Shown: positions 53,962 through 62,461 of the stretch, piece after piece
How the letters are laid out: every line of letters begins with the position of its first letter
Position numbering within the stretch: the first letter of the stretch is position 1
NCBI GenBank assembly: GCA_002450165.1
Contig: DJYQ01000048.1
Span: 1,669 to 65,668 of the forward strand
Length of the DNA: 64,000 nt
DNA from: Prevotellaceae bacterium UBA6974
GTDB taxonomy: Bacteria > Bacteroidota > Bacteroidia > Bacteroidales > Bacteroidaceae
Direction of reading: 5' to 3'
Program-made: the position numbers and the translations under genes
The notes under the pieces: generated by a model
The model's input: only the letters and a program-made list of their open reading frames with translations
Databases searched by the model: none
What the model was told of the DNA's origin: nothing

Positions 53962-56940
53962 ATGAAGAAGTATTTATTTTCAGCGTTGATGGTTACTGCA
54001 CTCAGCGCAAACGCACAGGTTGCAAATATAAGTTTTGAAACACAGGACTTCAAGAGTGTAAGTGTCTATGACAATTGGGTAAATTCTCCCTTCCGAAAAG
54101 GAATATTGCATGGAAATGCCAAAGTCGTGGATAATCCTGATACAAATGTCGATGCCACAATAGGCAAGGCTCCAAACCCAACGGCCAAGGTGGTTGCCGT
54201 TGAACGAAGTAAGTACGGAAGCAATACATTTGGTGTACGGATTGACCTGAACGAGCCATTCCGGTTAACCAAAGACCTGCAGTATATCCACATTATGGCC
54301 CTATTGAAAGACAAGCCTGTTGACAGCAAAATGATGGTAATAGGTCTTGGCAAGCGTGTGGAGGATGAATGGAGTTGGCAAGACGGAACAGATGAACAGT
54401 TCTGGGCACTTTCTACTGGTAATGTAAATGCACAGAGCGGCTGGCAGGATGTCGTATGCTCTTTCAAGGGTTTCAGTTATACTAAGGTTGCCAAGCCAAA
54501 CAACGGTATTGATATCTACTCGCTGGTCATTGTTCCTGATGTAAGTTCCCCGACAACCGAAACAGAAAATTGGGCAGCATACTTTGACGAGATAGTTGTG
54601 GACAATGATCCTGCAAAGCGTTTCTCGACCGATAAATATGCAATTTCATTTGACAAGGATGCCTTGGTTACACGCACAGACCGTCATCTTGACGGGATTG
54701 GACTTACTGAAACAGGAGGGTCGCTACAGTCTGTGTCAGGATTGAACAAGTTTTTCTATAATGATGTAACCAAGACTGCGCTGTTCTCGGCAACAGCAGG
54801 CAAGAAAATTACCCCTAAGGTTAATTATACAGGCTCTCATATGGGCGCCTATGTATATACTGACTGGAACAATAATGGTGTTTTTGAGGCAGAATCCGAG
54901 ATGATTGCTACCACAGGACCTGGGAATACCGTTAAAAACGCAATGGCTGCGTTTACTGTTCCAGCAGCTACACAACCAGGCTTCTACCGTATGCGATACA
55001 AGGTTGACTGGAGCAGTACGGATCCTGCTGGTAATAGCAGTCCTAACAACCTTATTACAAACAATGGTGGTGGCATTACAGATGTAATGCTGGATATCCA
55101 TGAAGCAAACATTATCGTAAACCAGTCACAGTTGAACGGTAATATTTACCTAAATGACGGCAACTATACTGTCCTCAGCGACTATTCACATCCTTATGGA
55201 ACAACAATGTCTGTCAAGATTGTACCTGCTGAAGGATTTATACAAAATGGATTTACCATCCGTTACGGATATGATGTTGACATGAACACTCCACAAACAG
55301 ACGACAACGGAAATCCCAACTATATCGAGGTAGTCGTTCCAGCTACGGCAATCAGTGCCGACAACACCTATGATATTCCGGCCGAATACATGCGTGGAGG
55401 AAAAATCATGCTATGTGGTGACATGCAGTCTGTAAACGAATTTACACTGGTTATTATAGGTGCACCCGAAGGACAGGGATCTGTTAAATATGCAGGTAGG
55501 ACATATACAAATGGTCAGGTTATCGAGGCAAGCCAGTTCTTCAGTGCTGATGACGTCGAGGTCAATCCGGTTGAAGGCTATGCTGTCAAATCAAAAGTAT
55601 TATCCGACAAGAATATTATAGTGACATATGCTGAGATTAAGACAGGCGATAGGGTAACTGCACTTTCCCAACTATCAAACTCAAAGGCATACTATATCCA
55701 CTCGACCAATGGTGAGGGATATTTTTGCTATAACCCTGGCGTAACTACCCAGTATGTCAGTCTGCGAGGTGTTACAAAGTCCGGAACTGTCGGCAACAGT
55801 TCCTACAGGGATGCCATTGATCCTTTCGACGAGAACAACTCGTGGCAGATTCTGAAGGACGGAGAGAAATACTACCTGTACAACGTCGGACAGAAGAAAT
55901 ATGTAACACGCAGCGGTCGTGACTATCTGTTTACAGATGACATGGTAGCACTTGACGGTATCCGGGATGGTGGTAACGGTGTATTTGCCATACATGCGGG
56001 AGGAAACATGAGTGAGACATCAACATACTATGCCTGTATCGTCATGGATACAGCACCACAAGGTGTACGCAACTGGACATACAGCGACCATGGTTCTACC
56101 CTGTGGTTCACAGAAAACCCCAATATCGAGGTCGAAGATATACTTAACTCATTCCTAAACGTAACATACAACTATTATTTCAACGGTGAGAAGAAGGGAT
56201 CAGAAACAATTAAGACAAAACAGGGCAATTTCTTCCCGGAACCAACAATGCTGCCAGACTTTACTGCTTATACCTTACCCACAGAGAATGTTACTGAGGA
56301 CGTGACCAAGGATATCGAGATTACTCCGGCAACTCCGTTCGTAGCAACAGATGACGAGGAGAGCATCACAAACTGGTACAACATTGCAATCAAGAACACA
56401 AGCAGTTACTGGACTGTAGGTTCCGACGGCAAGACAATATCCATGACGACAAAACCTACTGACACAAACGACAATGGCAAGTGGGCTTTCGTGGGAAATC
56501 CGTTTGACGGGTATTACATCTTTAGTGCGGTACAAAAAGGTGCTGTACTGACATCTGCAATTGACGTGAGCACAAATACTGGTGGCAACACCCACCCTTT
56601 TGTACAGCAGTTGTCTAAAAAGACATCAAGCCAGGTAAATCATTGGATTGTTTCCAAGTCAAGCCATGCAACAGACGGTTTTTTCATGGCCCAGGACGGG
56701 TATCCGAGCAGTAAGCTGAACGTACGTGACGGAAAGCTGGCGTACTGGACCGGTGGTGCCGATGCAGGCTCGACCATAACTGTAACTGAGGTTTCCGTAC
56801 CTACGGGCATATCGGATATTGACTCTGACAATAATAGTACAAACAAAACAGATTGTTATGATCTGAATGGTCGTAAACAGAAATTGTCACAAAGCAAGGG
56901 CATATTTATTGTCGACGGAAAGAAATGTTATAAGAAATAA
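53962..56940 (+). CDS. Multidomain secreted protein: beta-sandwich, GEVED-like and trefoil-like modules, YDLxGRK tail
   Basis: I do not recognise a catalytic family in this 992-residue protein. The signal peptide is MKKYLFSALMVTALSANAQ. A beta-sandwich (about 20-215) follows, then a GEVED-like segment with YVYTDWNNNGVFEAESEMI (about 295). Beta repeats span about 390-560. A trefoil-like module at about 565-710 has KDGEKYYLYNVGQKKYV, and a second at about 800-930. A tail with CYDLNGRKQKLS resembles those of the glycosidases in the minus-strand block. It probably binds glycans or cell-surface material as partner of the GH29 fucosidase 26 bp upstream. A terminator hairpin follows at 56984-57043. 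The lack of any visible catalytic motif is an observation, not proof of no activity. Confidence 0.7.
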   Translation: MKKYLFSALMVTALSANAQVANISFETQDFKSVSVYDNWVNSPFRKGILHGNAKVVDNPDTNVDATIGKAPNPTAKVVAVERSKYGSNTFGVRIDLNEPFRLTKDLQYIHIMALLKDKPVDSKMMVIGLGKRVEDEWSWQDGTDEQFWALSTGNVNAQSGWQDVVCSFKGFSYTKVAKPNNGIDIYSLVIVPDVSSPTTETENWAAYFDEIVVDNDPAKRFSTDKYAISFDKDALVTRTDRHLDGIGLTETGGSLQSVSGLNKFFYNDVTKTALFSATAGKKITPKVNYTGSHMGAYVYTDWNNNGVFEAESEMIATTGPGNTVKNAMAAFTVPAATQPGFYRMRYKVDWSSTDPAGNSSPNNLITNNGGGITDVMLDIHEANIIVNQSQLNGNIYLNDGNYTVLSDYSHPYGTTMSVKIVPAEGFIQNGFTIRYGYDVDMNTPQTDDNGNPNYIEVVVPATAISADNTYDIPAEYMRGGKIMLCGDMQSVNEFTLVIIGAPEGQGSVKYAGRTYTNGQVIEASQFFSADDVEVNPVEGYAVKSKVLSDKNIIVTYAEIKTGDRVTALSQLSNSKAYYIHSTNGEGYFCYNPGVTTQYVSLRGVTKSGTVGNSSYRDAIDPFDENNSWQILKDGEKYYLYNVGQKKYVTRSGRDYLFTDDMVALDGIRDGGNGVFAIHAGGNMSETSTYYACIVMDTAPQGVRNWTYSDHGSTLWFTENPNIEVEDILNSFLNVTYNYYFNGEKKGSETIKTKQGNFFPEPTMLPDFTAYTLPTENVTEDVTKDIEITPATPFVATDDEESITNWYNIAIKNTSSYWTVGSDGKTISMTTKPTDTNDNGKWAFVGNPFDGYYIFSAVQKGAVLTSAIDVSTNTGGNTHPFVQQLSKKTSSQVNHWIVSKSSHATDGFFMAQDGYPSSKLNVRDGKLAYWTGGADAGSTITVTEVSVPTGISDIDSDNNSTNKTDCYDLNGRKQKLSQSKGIFIVDGKKCYKK

Positions 56941-56983
56941 ACATTAAGAGTAAAGATAGATAAATCGAAGCTCAAAAAGACAC

Positions 56984-57043
56984 AAAAATCGCGTTTTGCA
57001 TTACTTTTTTCCAAGAAAAGTTGTATAAACGCGATTTTTTTTA
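56984..57043 (+). terminator. Long-loop hairpin terminator after the 992-residue gene, overlapping the gdhA promoter
   Basis: Perfect 13-bp arms (AAAAATCGCGTTT at 56984-56996 and its complement at 57028-57040) are followed by T residues. The loop is 31 nt. The right arm lies between the -33 and -7 boxes of gdhA. Confidence 0.65.
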
Positions 57044-57053
57044 TTACCTTTGC
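57022..57053 (+). promoter_or_regulatory. Bacteroidota promoter for gdhA
   Basis: TTG at 57022-57024, a 21-bp spacer, and TACCTTTG at 57046-57053 (exact TAnnTTTG). The ATG lies 86 bp downstream, leaving a leader of about 80 nt. Confidence 0.78.
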
Positions 57054-57139
57054 ACAAAAATAAAGCATTTGGAAAGTCAAAAGGCTTTACTGTTGACAAA
57101 ATGACAATTTAATTTTCAAATAATTAACTCCGACCAACT

Positions 57140-58480
57140 ATGGACGCAAAAAAGGTATTAGAAGATTTGAAAAGACGCTTCCCCAACGAGCCAGAGTATC
57201 ATCAGGCAGTTGAAGAGGTGCTGGGTACAATCGAAGAAGAGTACAACAAACACCCGGAATTCGACAAGGTAAATCTGATTGAACGTCTGTGTATTCCTGA
57301 TCGCGTTTACCAGTTCCGTGTAACATGGATGGATGACAAGGGTCAGATTCAGACAAACATGGGCTACCGCATTCAGCACAATAATGCTATCGGCCCATAC
57401 AAGGGAGGTATCCGTTTCCACAAATCCGTGAATCTGGGTATCCTGAAGTTCCTTGCCTTCGAGCAGACCTTCAAAAACTCTCTGACAACACTTCCTATGG
57501 GTGGTGGCAAGGGCGGCTCTGACTTCAGCCCACGAGGCAAGAGCAATGCTGAGGTTATGCGTTTCTGCCAGGCATTCATGCTGGAGTTGACTCGTCACAT
57601 CGGTCCCGACGTTGATGTACCTGCCGGTGACATTGGTGTAGGCGGTCGTGAGGTTGGCTACATGTTTGGTATGTATAAGAAGCTCACACGCGAATACAGC
57701 GGAGTGCTGACAGGTAAGGGCATAGAGTTCGGTGGCTCCTTGATTCGTCCCGAGGCTACCGGTTATGGTACTGTTTATTTCCTGCGAGCTATGCTAAAAA
57801 CAAAGGGTGACACTATAGAAGGCAAGAAGGTACTGATTTCTGGTGCCGGTAACGTAGCTCAGTATGCTGCTGAGAAGGTATTGCAGTTAGGTGGTAAAGT
57901 AATGACCATGTCAGACTCTGACGGTTACATTTATGATCCGGACGGCATTGATCGTGAGAAACTTGACTATATCATGGAGTTGAAGAACATCTATCGTGGC
58001 CGTATCAAGGAATATATAGACAAATATCCTACAGCCAAGTATGTAGGTGATGGTGCTAAGCCATGGTTCGAAAAGGCTGACGTTGCCCTACCATGTGCCA
58101 CACAGAACGAGTTGAACGAAGAACAAGCAAAAGCATTGGTTGCCAACGGAGTTATTGCTGTTGCCGAAGGTGCCAACATGCCTACTACCCCAGAGGCTAT
58201 CAAGGTATTCCAAGAAGCAAGGATCTTGTATTCTCCAGGTAAAGCATCTAATGCGGGTGGCGTTTCGGTATCAGGACTGGAGATGTCACAAAATTCCGAG
58301 CGTCTCTCATGGAGTGCCGAGAAAGTTGATGCCAAACTCCTATGGATTATGGAAAATATCCACGAGAACTGCGTCAAGTATGGCAAGCAGCCAGATGGTT
58401 ATGTAAACTATGTGAAGGGTGCAAACGTTGCAGGATTCATGAAGGTTGCAAAAGCAATGATGGCACAAGGTATCATGTAA
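57140..58480 (+). CDS. gdhA: NADP-type glutamate dehydrogenase
   Basis: Reductive amination of 2-oxoglutarate, the main ammonia-assimilation route in many gut Bacteroidota. The 446-residue hexameric type shows YKGGIRFHKSVN, FKNSLTTLPMGGGKGGSDF with the catalytic Lys, the VPAGDIGVGGREVGYM motif, and the nucleotide loop SGAGNVAQYAAEK. Length is standard for the bacterial 450-residue class. It has its own promoter with an 80-nt leader and ends at the terminator 58514-58550. NADP preference is inferred from similarity to the biosynthetic class; cofactor use was not determined by residue analysis. Confidence 0.97.
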   Translation: MDAKKVLEDLKRRFPNEPEYHQAVEEVLGTIEEEYNKHPEFDKVNLIERLCIPDRVYQFRVTWMDDKGQIQTNMGYRIQHNNAIGPYKGGIRFHKSVNLGILKFLAFEQTFKNSLTTLPMGGGKGGSDFSPRGKSNAEVMRFCQAFMLELTRHIGPDVDVPAGDIGVGGREVGYMFGMYKKLTREYSGVLTGKGIEFGGSLIRPEATGYGTVYFLRAMLKTKGDTIEGKKVLISGAGNVAQYAAEKVLQLGGKVMTMSDSDGYIYDPDGIDREKLDYIMELKNIYRGRIKEYIDKYPTAKYVGDGAKPWFEKADVALPCATQNELNEEQAKALVANGVIAVAEGANMPTTPEAIKVFQEARILYSPGKASNAGGVSVSGLEMSQNSERLSWSAEKVDAKLLWIMENIHENCVKYGKQPDGYVNYVKGANVAGFMKVAKAMMAQGIM

Positions 58481-58513
58481 TACACCACCCGTCATTGATG
58501 ACTATAAAAAAAC

Positions 58514-58550
58514 TCTCCCCATTCTTTCCATAAAGGATTGAATGGGGAGA
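58514..58550. terminator. Bidirectional terminator between gdhA and the tRNA-Arg/DPP IV transcript
   Basis: Arms TCTCCCCATTC (58514-58524) and GAATGGGGAGA (58540-58550) pair perfectly over 11 bp. On the minus strand the hairpin runs into seven T residues (plus-strand A at 58506-58512). On the plus strand the tail is ATTTTG. It therefore serves both convergent transcripts, the minus one better. Confidence 0.88.
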
Positions 58551-58556
58551 ATTTTG

Positions 58557-58630
58557 TGACCCCGGCGGGACTCTAACCCGCGACACTCAGAACCGGAATC
58601 TGATGCTCTATACAACTGAGCTACGGGGCC
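58557..58630 (-). tRNA. tRNA-Arg (anticodon CCG)
   Basis: A 74-nt cloverleaf on the minus strand. The acceptor is GGCCCCG with CGGGGTC plus discriminator A, and the D stem is GCTC/GAGC. Anticodon stem TCAGA/TCTGA holds loop TTCCGGT, giving anticodon CCG (codon CGG). The T stem is GCGGG/CCCGC. CCA is not encoded. The D loop reads AGTTGTATA, with U where G19 is expected, and the T loop reads TTAGAGT, with A where C56 is expected: a matched U19-A56 exchange. The 5' end lies 5 nt after the DPP IV stop codon on the same strand. Confidence 0.93.
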
Positions 58631-58635
58631 TGAAT

Positions 58636-60828
58636 TTACATATTGCTCTTAAAATGGTTTATTATCTGGCGAAACAGGTGATTACGAGTATTACCACCAA
58701 ATATACTATGATTACGATTGGTGTATGTCAGTTGCCGGAAATCCTTGTCAGCCTGTACCAAAGCCTCGGTATATTCAGCCACATTTCGGAAATGCACATT
58801 GTCGTCAGCCAGGCCGTGACAGATAAGCAAGCTACCATGTAACTGCGATGCACGCGTCATTGGCGAAATATCATATCCCGACTCATTTTCTTTTGGCGTA
58901 CGCATATAACGCTCTGTATATACCGTATCATAGTAGCGCCATGATGTAGGAGGAGCTACAGCTACACCGGCATAAAATACAGGGCGTCCATCACTCATGC
59001 TCATCAATGTATTGAAACCACCAAAACTCCATCCCCATATACCAATCCTATCCTTATCTACGTATGGCTGTTGACCTAACCATATTGCAGCCTCCACCTG
59101 ATCATGGCTTTCCAACTGCCCAAGCTTCAGATAAGTCTGCTTTTCAAAAGCTGCACCACGTCCACCTGTACCACGTCCGTCAACGATAACACTGATGAAA
59201 CCCTCCTGAGCCATGTATCGCTCCAATAATGCCGCGCTACAATTTCCTGCATACCACGAGTCAGTTACCATTTGGGAACCAGGGCCACTGTACTGGAACA
59301 TGATTACGGGATATTTCCTTGACGAGTCGAAATTGACAGGCTTTATCATAATTCCATTCAACTCTACGCCATCGGCAGTAGTGAATTTGAAAAACTCAGG
59401 CTTTGCCAGATTCAAACGTTCAATCTTATCTGCCAAAGATCTGTTATTTTCAAGCGTGACCAATGTCCTGCTGTCACTTCTGAGAGAATATACAGGGGGT
59501 GTTTCCAAACTCATGTGTGTCAGCATATAATACTTGAAGTCTTCGCTAAAGATAGCACTGTTCTGCCCTTTCTCCGTTGTCAGACGAGTAACCTTGCCCT
59601 TGGTATCACACTTGAATATCGCAGTGCGCATAGGGCAATCATCTATTGCCTGGTAATAAAACGTACCGGTTGACGGATTGTATCCGTAAAACTCCGTTAT
59701 GATATCCGTCCCACGCCCAACTTCGCACTTTTGTGTACCGTTCAGGTCATACATGTAGAGATGAGCATACCCCGAACGCTCGCTTTGGATGACAAATCCG
59801 CCAGGAACTGTCCTGAACATAGTATAAGCTGTTTCCGCAACGTAAGGTTTTACCTCGTCGCGCAGAACCAGACGACACTCGGTACTGCGAGGATTGCAGC
59901 AATAAACCTCCAAACGGTCTTGGTGGCGGTTTTGTGTCATTACCAATAGTTTATCCGGATTATCCGAGAAAGCAATACGTGGAATATATCCATCGGAATC
60001 CAGAGGAAGTTTCATCTGACGCACTACACGGCTCTTCAGTTCATAAGTATGAACCGTTACAGTACTGTTTGCTGTACCTGGAACCGGATACTTATACTCA
60101 TAACTGCCCGGATACAATGAATACTCTTCCATGGCAGGTTTCATTCCCTTGTACATAGGGAAAGAAAACATCTGCACCTTGCTTTCGTCATATCGTATCC
60201 ATGCAATCATAGTGCCGTCTGCATTGAAGTCAAAACTGCGGTTCGTTACGAACTCTTCCTCGTAAACCCAGTCCGGCTTGCCATTGATGATTTCGTTAAA
60301 CTTGCCATCCTTGGTTATCTGCGTCTCAGCATTGTTGTAGCGCAAACGGACCAGAAAGATGTTACCGTCACGGACGAATGCAACCATATTGCCGTCACGG
60401 CTCCACAATGGACATTCCTGTGGACCGCCGTCACTAAGCGCCTCAATGCTGCGGTTCTGCACATTATAGATATAATAGACAGCAGTATGACTGCGACGGT
60501 AGATAGGTTGTGTCTGTGTCCGCAACAGAATATCCTTACCAGTCGGAGACATTATATAGCCATCAATCTGCTTTAACTTTATCTTTCCTGTTGTATTGTC
60601 TGCATCAAACAGCACACTGACCTCCTTACCTGTCTGGAAACTGCTCAGGACAATACGCTTACCATCCTTTATCTGACCATAGTTCTGACCATCGGTCATA
60701 GGCGTTACGCCCCAAACACCATTGGCAGAAAAACTACCGTCCGTAATAGAACGGAGCGTCAGGGGTTGAGCATTCATAAACATAGTCAATACAACCGCAA
60801 ATAGGCAAAGTATTGTTCTCTTATTCAT
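58636..60828 (-). CDS. Dipeptidyl peptidase IV-type serine peptidase (family S9B)
   Basis: Cleaves Xaa-Pro (or Xaa-Ala) dipeptides from peptide amino ends; periplasmic in this phylum. From the ATG at 60828 the protein has 730 residues. It has a signal peptide (MNKRTILCLFAVVLTMFMNAQ), an eight-bladed propeller with the double-Glu motif YEEEFVTNRSF, and a hydrolase domain. The triad reads GWSFGG (S601), GLADDNVHF (D675) and NRNHSIFGG (H707), with the same 32-residue Asp-His spacing as human DPP4. A longer frame to 60894 is rejected, since it lies upstream of the -7 box at 60850-60857. The stop is 5 nt from a tRNA-Arg gene on the same strand, so the two probably share a transcript. Peptide use fits an amino-acid-scavenging gut bacterium. 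Confidence 0.95.
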   Translation of the reverse strand: MNKRTILCLFAVVLTMFMNAQPLTLRSITDGSFSANGVWGVTPMTDGQNYGQIKDGKRIVLSSFQTGKEVSVLFDADNTTGKIKLKQIDGYIMSPTGKDILLRTQTQPIYRRSHTAVYYIYNVQNRSIEALSDGGPQECPLWSRDGNMVAFVRDGNIFLVRLRYNNAETQITKDGKFNEIINGKPDWVYEEEFVTNRSFDFNADGTMIAWIRYDESKVQMFSFPMYKGMKPAMEEYSLYPGSYEYKYPVPGTANSTVTVHTYELKSRVVRQMKLPLDSDGYIPRIAFSDNPDKLLVMTQNRHQDRLEVYCCNPRSTECRLVLRDEVKPYVAETAYTMFRTVPGGFVIQSERSGYAHLYMYDLNGTQKCEVGRGTDIITEFYGYNPSTGTFYYQAIDDCPMRTAIFKCDTKGKVTRLTTEKGQNSAIFSEDFKYYMLTHMSLETPPVYSLRSDSRTLVTLENNRSLADKIERLNLAKPEFFKFTTADGVELNGIMIKPVNFDSSRKYPVIMFQYSGPGSQMVTDSWYAGNCSAALLERYMAQEGFISVIVDGRGTGGRGAAFEKQTYLKLGQLESHDQVEAAIWLGQQPYVDKDRIGIWGWSFGGFNTLMSMSDGRPVFYAGVAVAPPTSWRYYDTVYTERYMRTPKENESGYDISPMTRASQLHGSLLICHGLADDNVHFRNVAEYTEALVQADKDFRQLTYTNRNHSIFGGNTRNHLFRQIINHFKSNM

Positions 60829-60849
60829 ACGTACTGAAATCATCGGTTG

Positions 60850-60857
60850 CAAAGATA
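60850..60857 (-). promoter_or_regulatory. Bacteroidota -7 box for the DPP IV gene (and tRNA-Arg)
   Basis: TATCTTTG on the minus strand, 21 bp before the ATG at 60828. It implies a leader of only about 17 nt. Confidence 0.75.
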
Positions 60858-60910
60858 AGAAAAAAAAGTAAATTATGATTAAAGCACACCGCATATTTGC
60901 ATTTTTTTAA

Positions 60911-60918
60911 TACCTTTG
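60911..60918 (+). promoter_or_regulatory. Bacteroidota -7 box for the GH20 gene
   Basis: TACCTTTG matches TAnnTTTG, 50 bp before the ATG at 60969. Divergent from the DPP IV promoter 53 bp away. Confidence 0.75.
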
Positions 60919-60968
60919 CGACTGATGGAAACATAATAACAGACCACAAAACAATTCAATCAACATTT

Positions 60969-62444
60969 ATGAAAAGCAGAATACTTGCACTTTTGGCTGC
61001 AGCAACACTGACAGTCTGCAGCATTGCCAAGGTTGACTACCAGGTAGTCCCCCTACCACAAAGTATCAAGATGGAAAAGAGTGGAAAACACCTGCTGTGG
61101 AAGACAGACCGACAACCAAAGACTGTCATTGATCTCAATAGCGACAATCCCGAGGCATACCGCATTGTCGTTGACACCAAAGGCGTAACAATTCACGGAG
61201 CCAGTGATGCTGGAGTGTTCCACGGACAACAGACGTTTCTGAAATCCATAGCCTTGGAAGAGGGAACAGAAATCTCCCTGCCATGCGCAATAATAGAGGG
61301 TGCTCCACGTTTCCAATATCGCGGAGCACATCTGGATGTTGCACGCCACTTTATACCTACTGACTTCATCTATAAATACATTGATATAATGGCCCTGCAT
61401 GGCCTGAATGAGTTTCACCTGCATCTGACCGACGACCAGGGTTGGCGATTCGAGGTAAAGAGCATGCCCGAACTGGCTCTGAAGGGACAGTTCCGCCCCA
61501 ACACCATTATTGGAAATAACTGCGGAATCTACGATGACAGCCCCGAGCAGGGTTACTATACGCAAGAGGAACTGCGCCGCATTGTTAAATATGCAGCAGA
61601 ACGCTACATCAACATCATTCCCGAGATTGACCTGCCAGGCCATATGGTTGCCGCCCTCAGCGTGTATCCAAACCTGGGCTGTACAGGTGGTCCTTATAAC
61701 GTATGGACCAAATGGGGTGTCAGCCCGGACGTCCTGTGTGCAGGCAATCCAGACGTGTTGCCTTTCCTAAAGAAGATTCTGAGCGAATTATGCGATGTAT
61801 TCCCATCCAAGATTATCCACATCGGTGGTGACGAGAGTCCGCGCGACCGCTGGAAAGCATGTCCCAAGTGTCAGGCGAAGATGAAAGAACTGGGGCTTAC
61901 CAAGGAAGCAGGCTTGCAGACATATATAAACAAGGAACTGGACAAATTCCTGACAGAGCGCGGCCGTATCCTCATGGGATGGGACGAGACACTGGAAGGG
62001 GGACTGAGCGAAAATGCAATGGTAATGTCGTGGAGAGGAGTAAACGGTGGTATTGCCAGCGCACGCCAGCATCACCGTGCCGTAATGACCCCAAGCGGTT
62101 GGTGTTATTTCGACCACTATCAGCTACAGGACAAGAACAAGCAGCCATTGGCTATCGGAGGCTATACACCTGTCAGCAAGGTCTATGCATACGAACCGGT
62201 ACCGAAGGAACTGACTGCCGAGGAACAGAAATATATCATAGGCGTACAATGCAATTTATGGACCGAATATATCGTAAGCCCCGAGCACGTTCAGTACATG
62301 CTGCTTCCACGCCTCACTGCACTGAGCGAAATTCAGTGGTTAGAGCCTGAGAAGAAAGATTATGAGGACTTCAAGAAGCGTCTGGCAACAATGCAGAAGA
62401 TATACGACAAACTGGGATATAAATACTGCCGTCGTTACGAATAA
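60969..62444 (+). CDS. GH20 beta-N-acetylhexosaminidase
   Basis: Removes terminal beta-GlcNAc or beta-GalNAc from glycans using substrate-assisted catalysis. From the ATG at 60969 the protein has 491 residues. It has a signal peptide (MKSRILALLAAATLTVCSIA), a GH20b-type domain with GVTIHGASDAGVFHGQQTFL, and the barrel start FQYRGAHLDVARHFIPTDF. Further motifs are LNEFHLHLTDDQGWRFEVKS, NIIPEIDLPGHMVAAL and HIGGDESPRDRW with the catalytic pair D288-E289. An upstream frame extension to 60897 is rejected, as it precedes the -7 box at 60911. It ends 17 bp before an ABC importer gene. It completes the mucin-type enzyme set of the window. Confidence 0.96.
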   Translation: MKSRILALLAAATLTVCSIAKVDYQVVPLPQSIKMEKSGKHLLWKTDRQPKTVIDLNSDNPEAYRIVVDTKGVTIHGASDAGVFHGQQTFLKSIALEEGTEISLPCAIIEGAPRFQYRGAHLDVARHFIPTDFIYKYIDIMALHGLNEFHLHLTDDQGWRFEVKSMPELALKGQFRPNTIIGNNCGIYDDSPEQGYYTQEELRRIVKYAAERYINIIPEIDLPGHMVAALSVYPNLGCTGGPYNVWTKWGVSPDVLCAGNPDVLPFLKKILSELCDVFPSKIIHIGGDESPRDRWKACPKCQAKMKELGLTKEAGLQTYINKELDKFLTERGRILMGWDETLEGGLSENAMVMSWRGVNGGIASARQHHRAVMTPSGWCYFDHYQLQDKNKQPLAIGGYTPVSKVYAYEPVPKELTAEEQKYIIGVQCNLWTEYIVSPEHVQYMLLPRLTALSEIQWLEPEKKDYEDFKKRLATMQKIYDKLGYKYCRRYE

Positions 62445-62461
62445 GACACACAGGACTCATA

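Noticed and set aside
58557..58630. tRNA being a pseudogene because of its unusual loops
   Set aside because: All four stems pair fully, the anticodon loop is normal, and the two odd bases form a matched U19-A56 pair.
62445..62461. Cobalamin riboswitch before the FecE/BtuD-type importer
   Set aside because: The gap is only 17 bp and directly follows the GH20 stop; no room for an aptamer.
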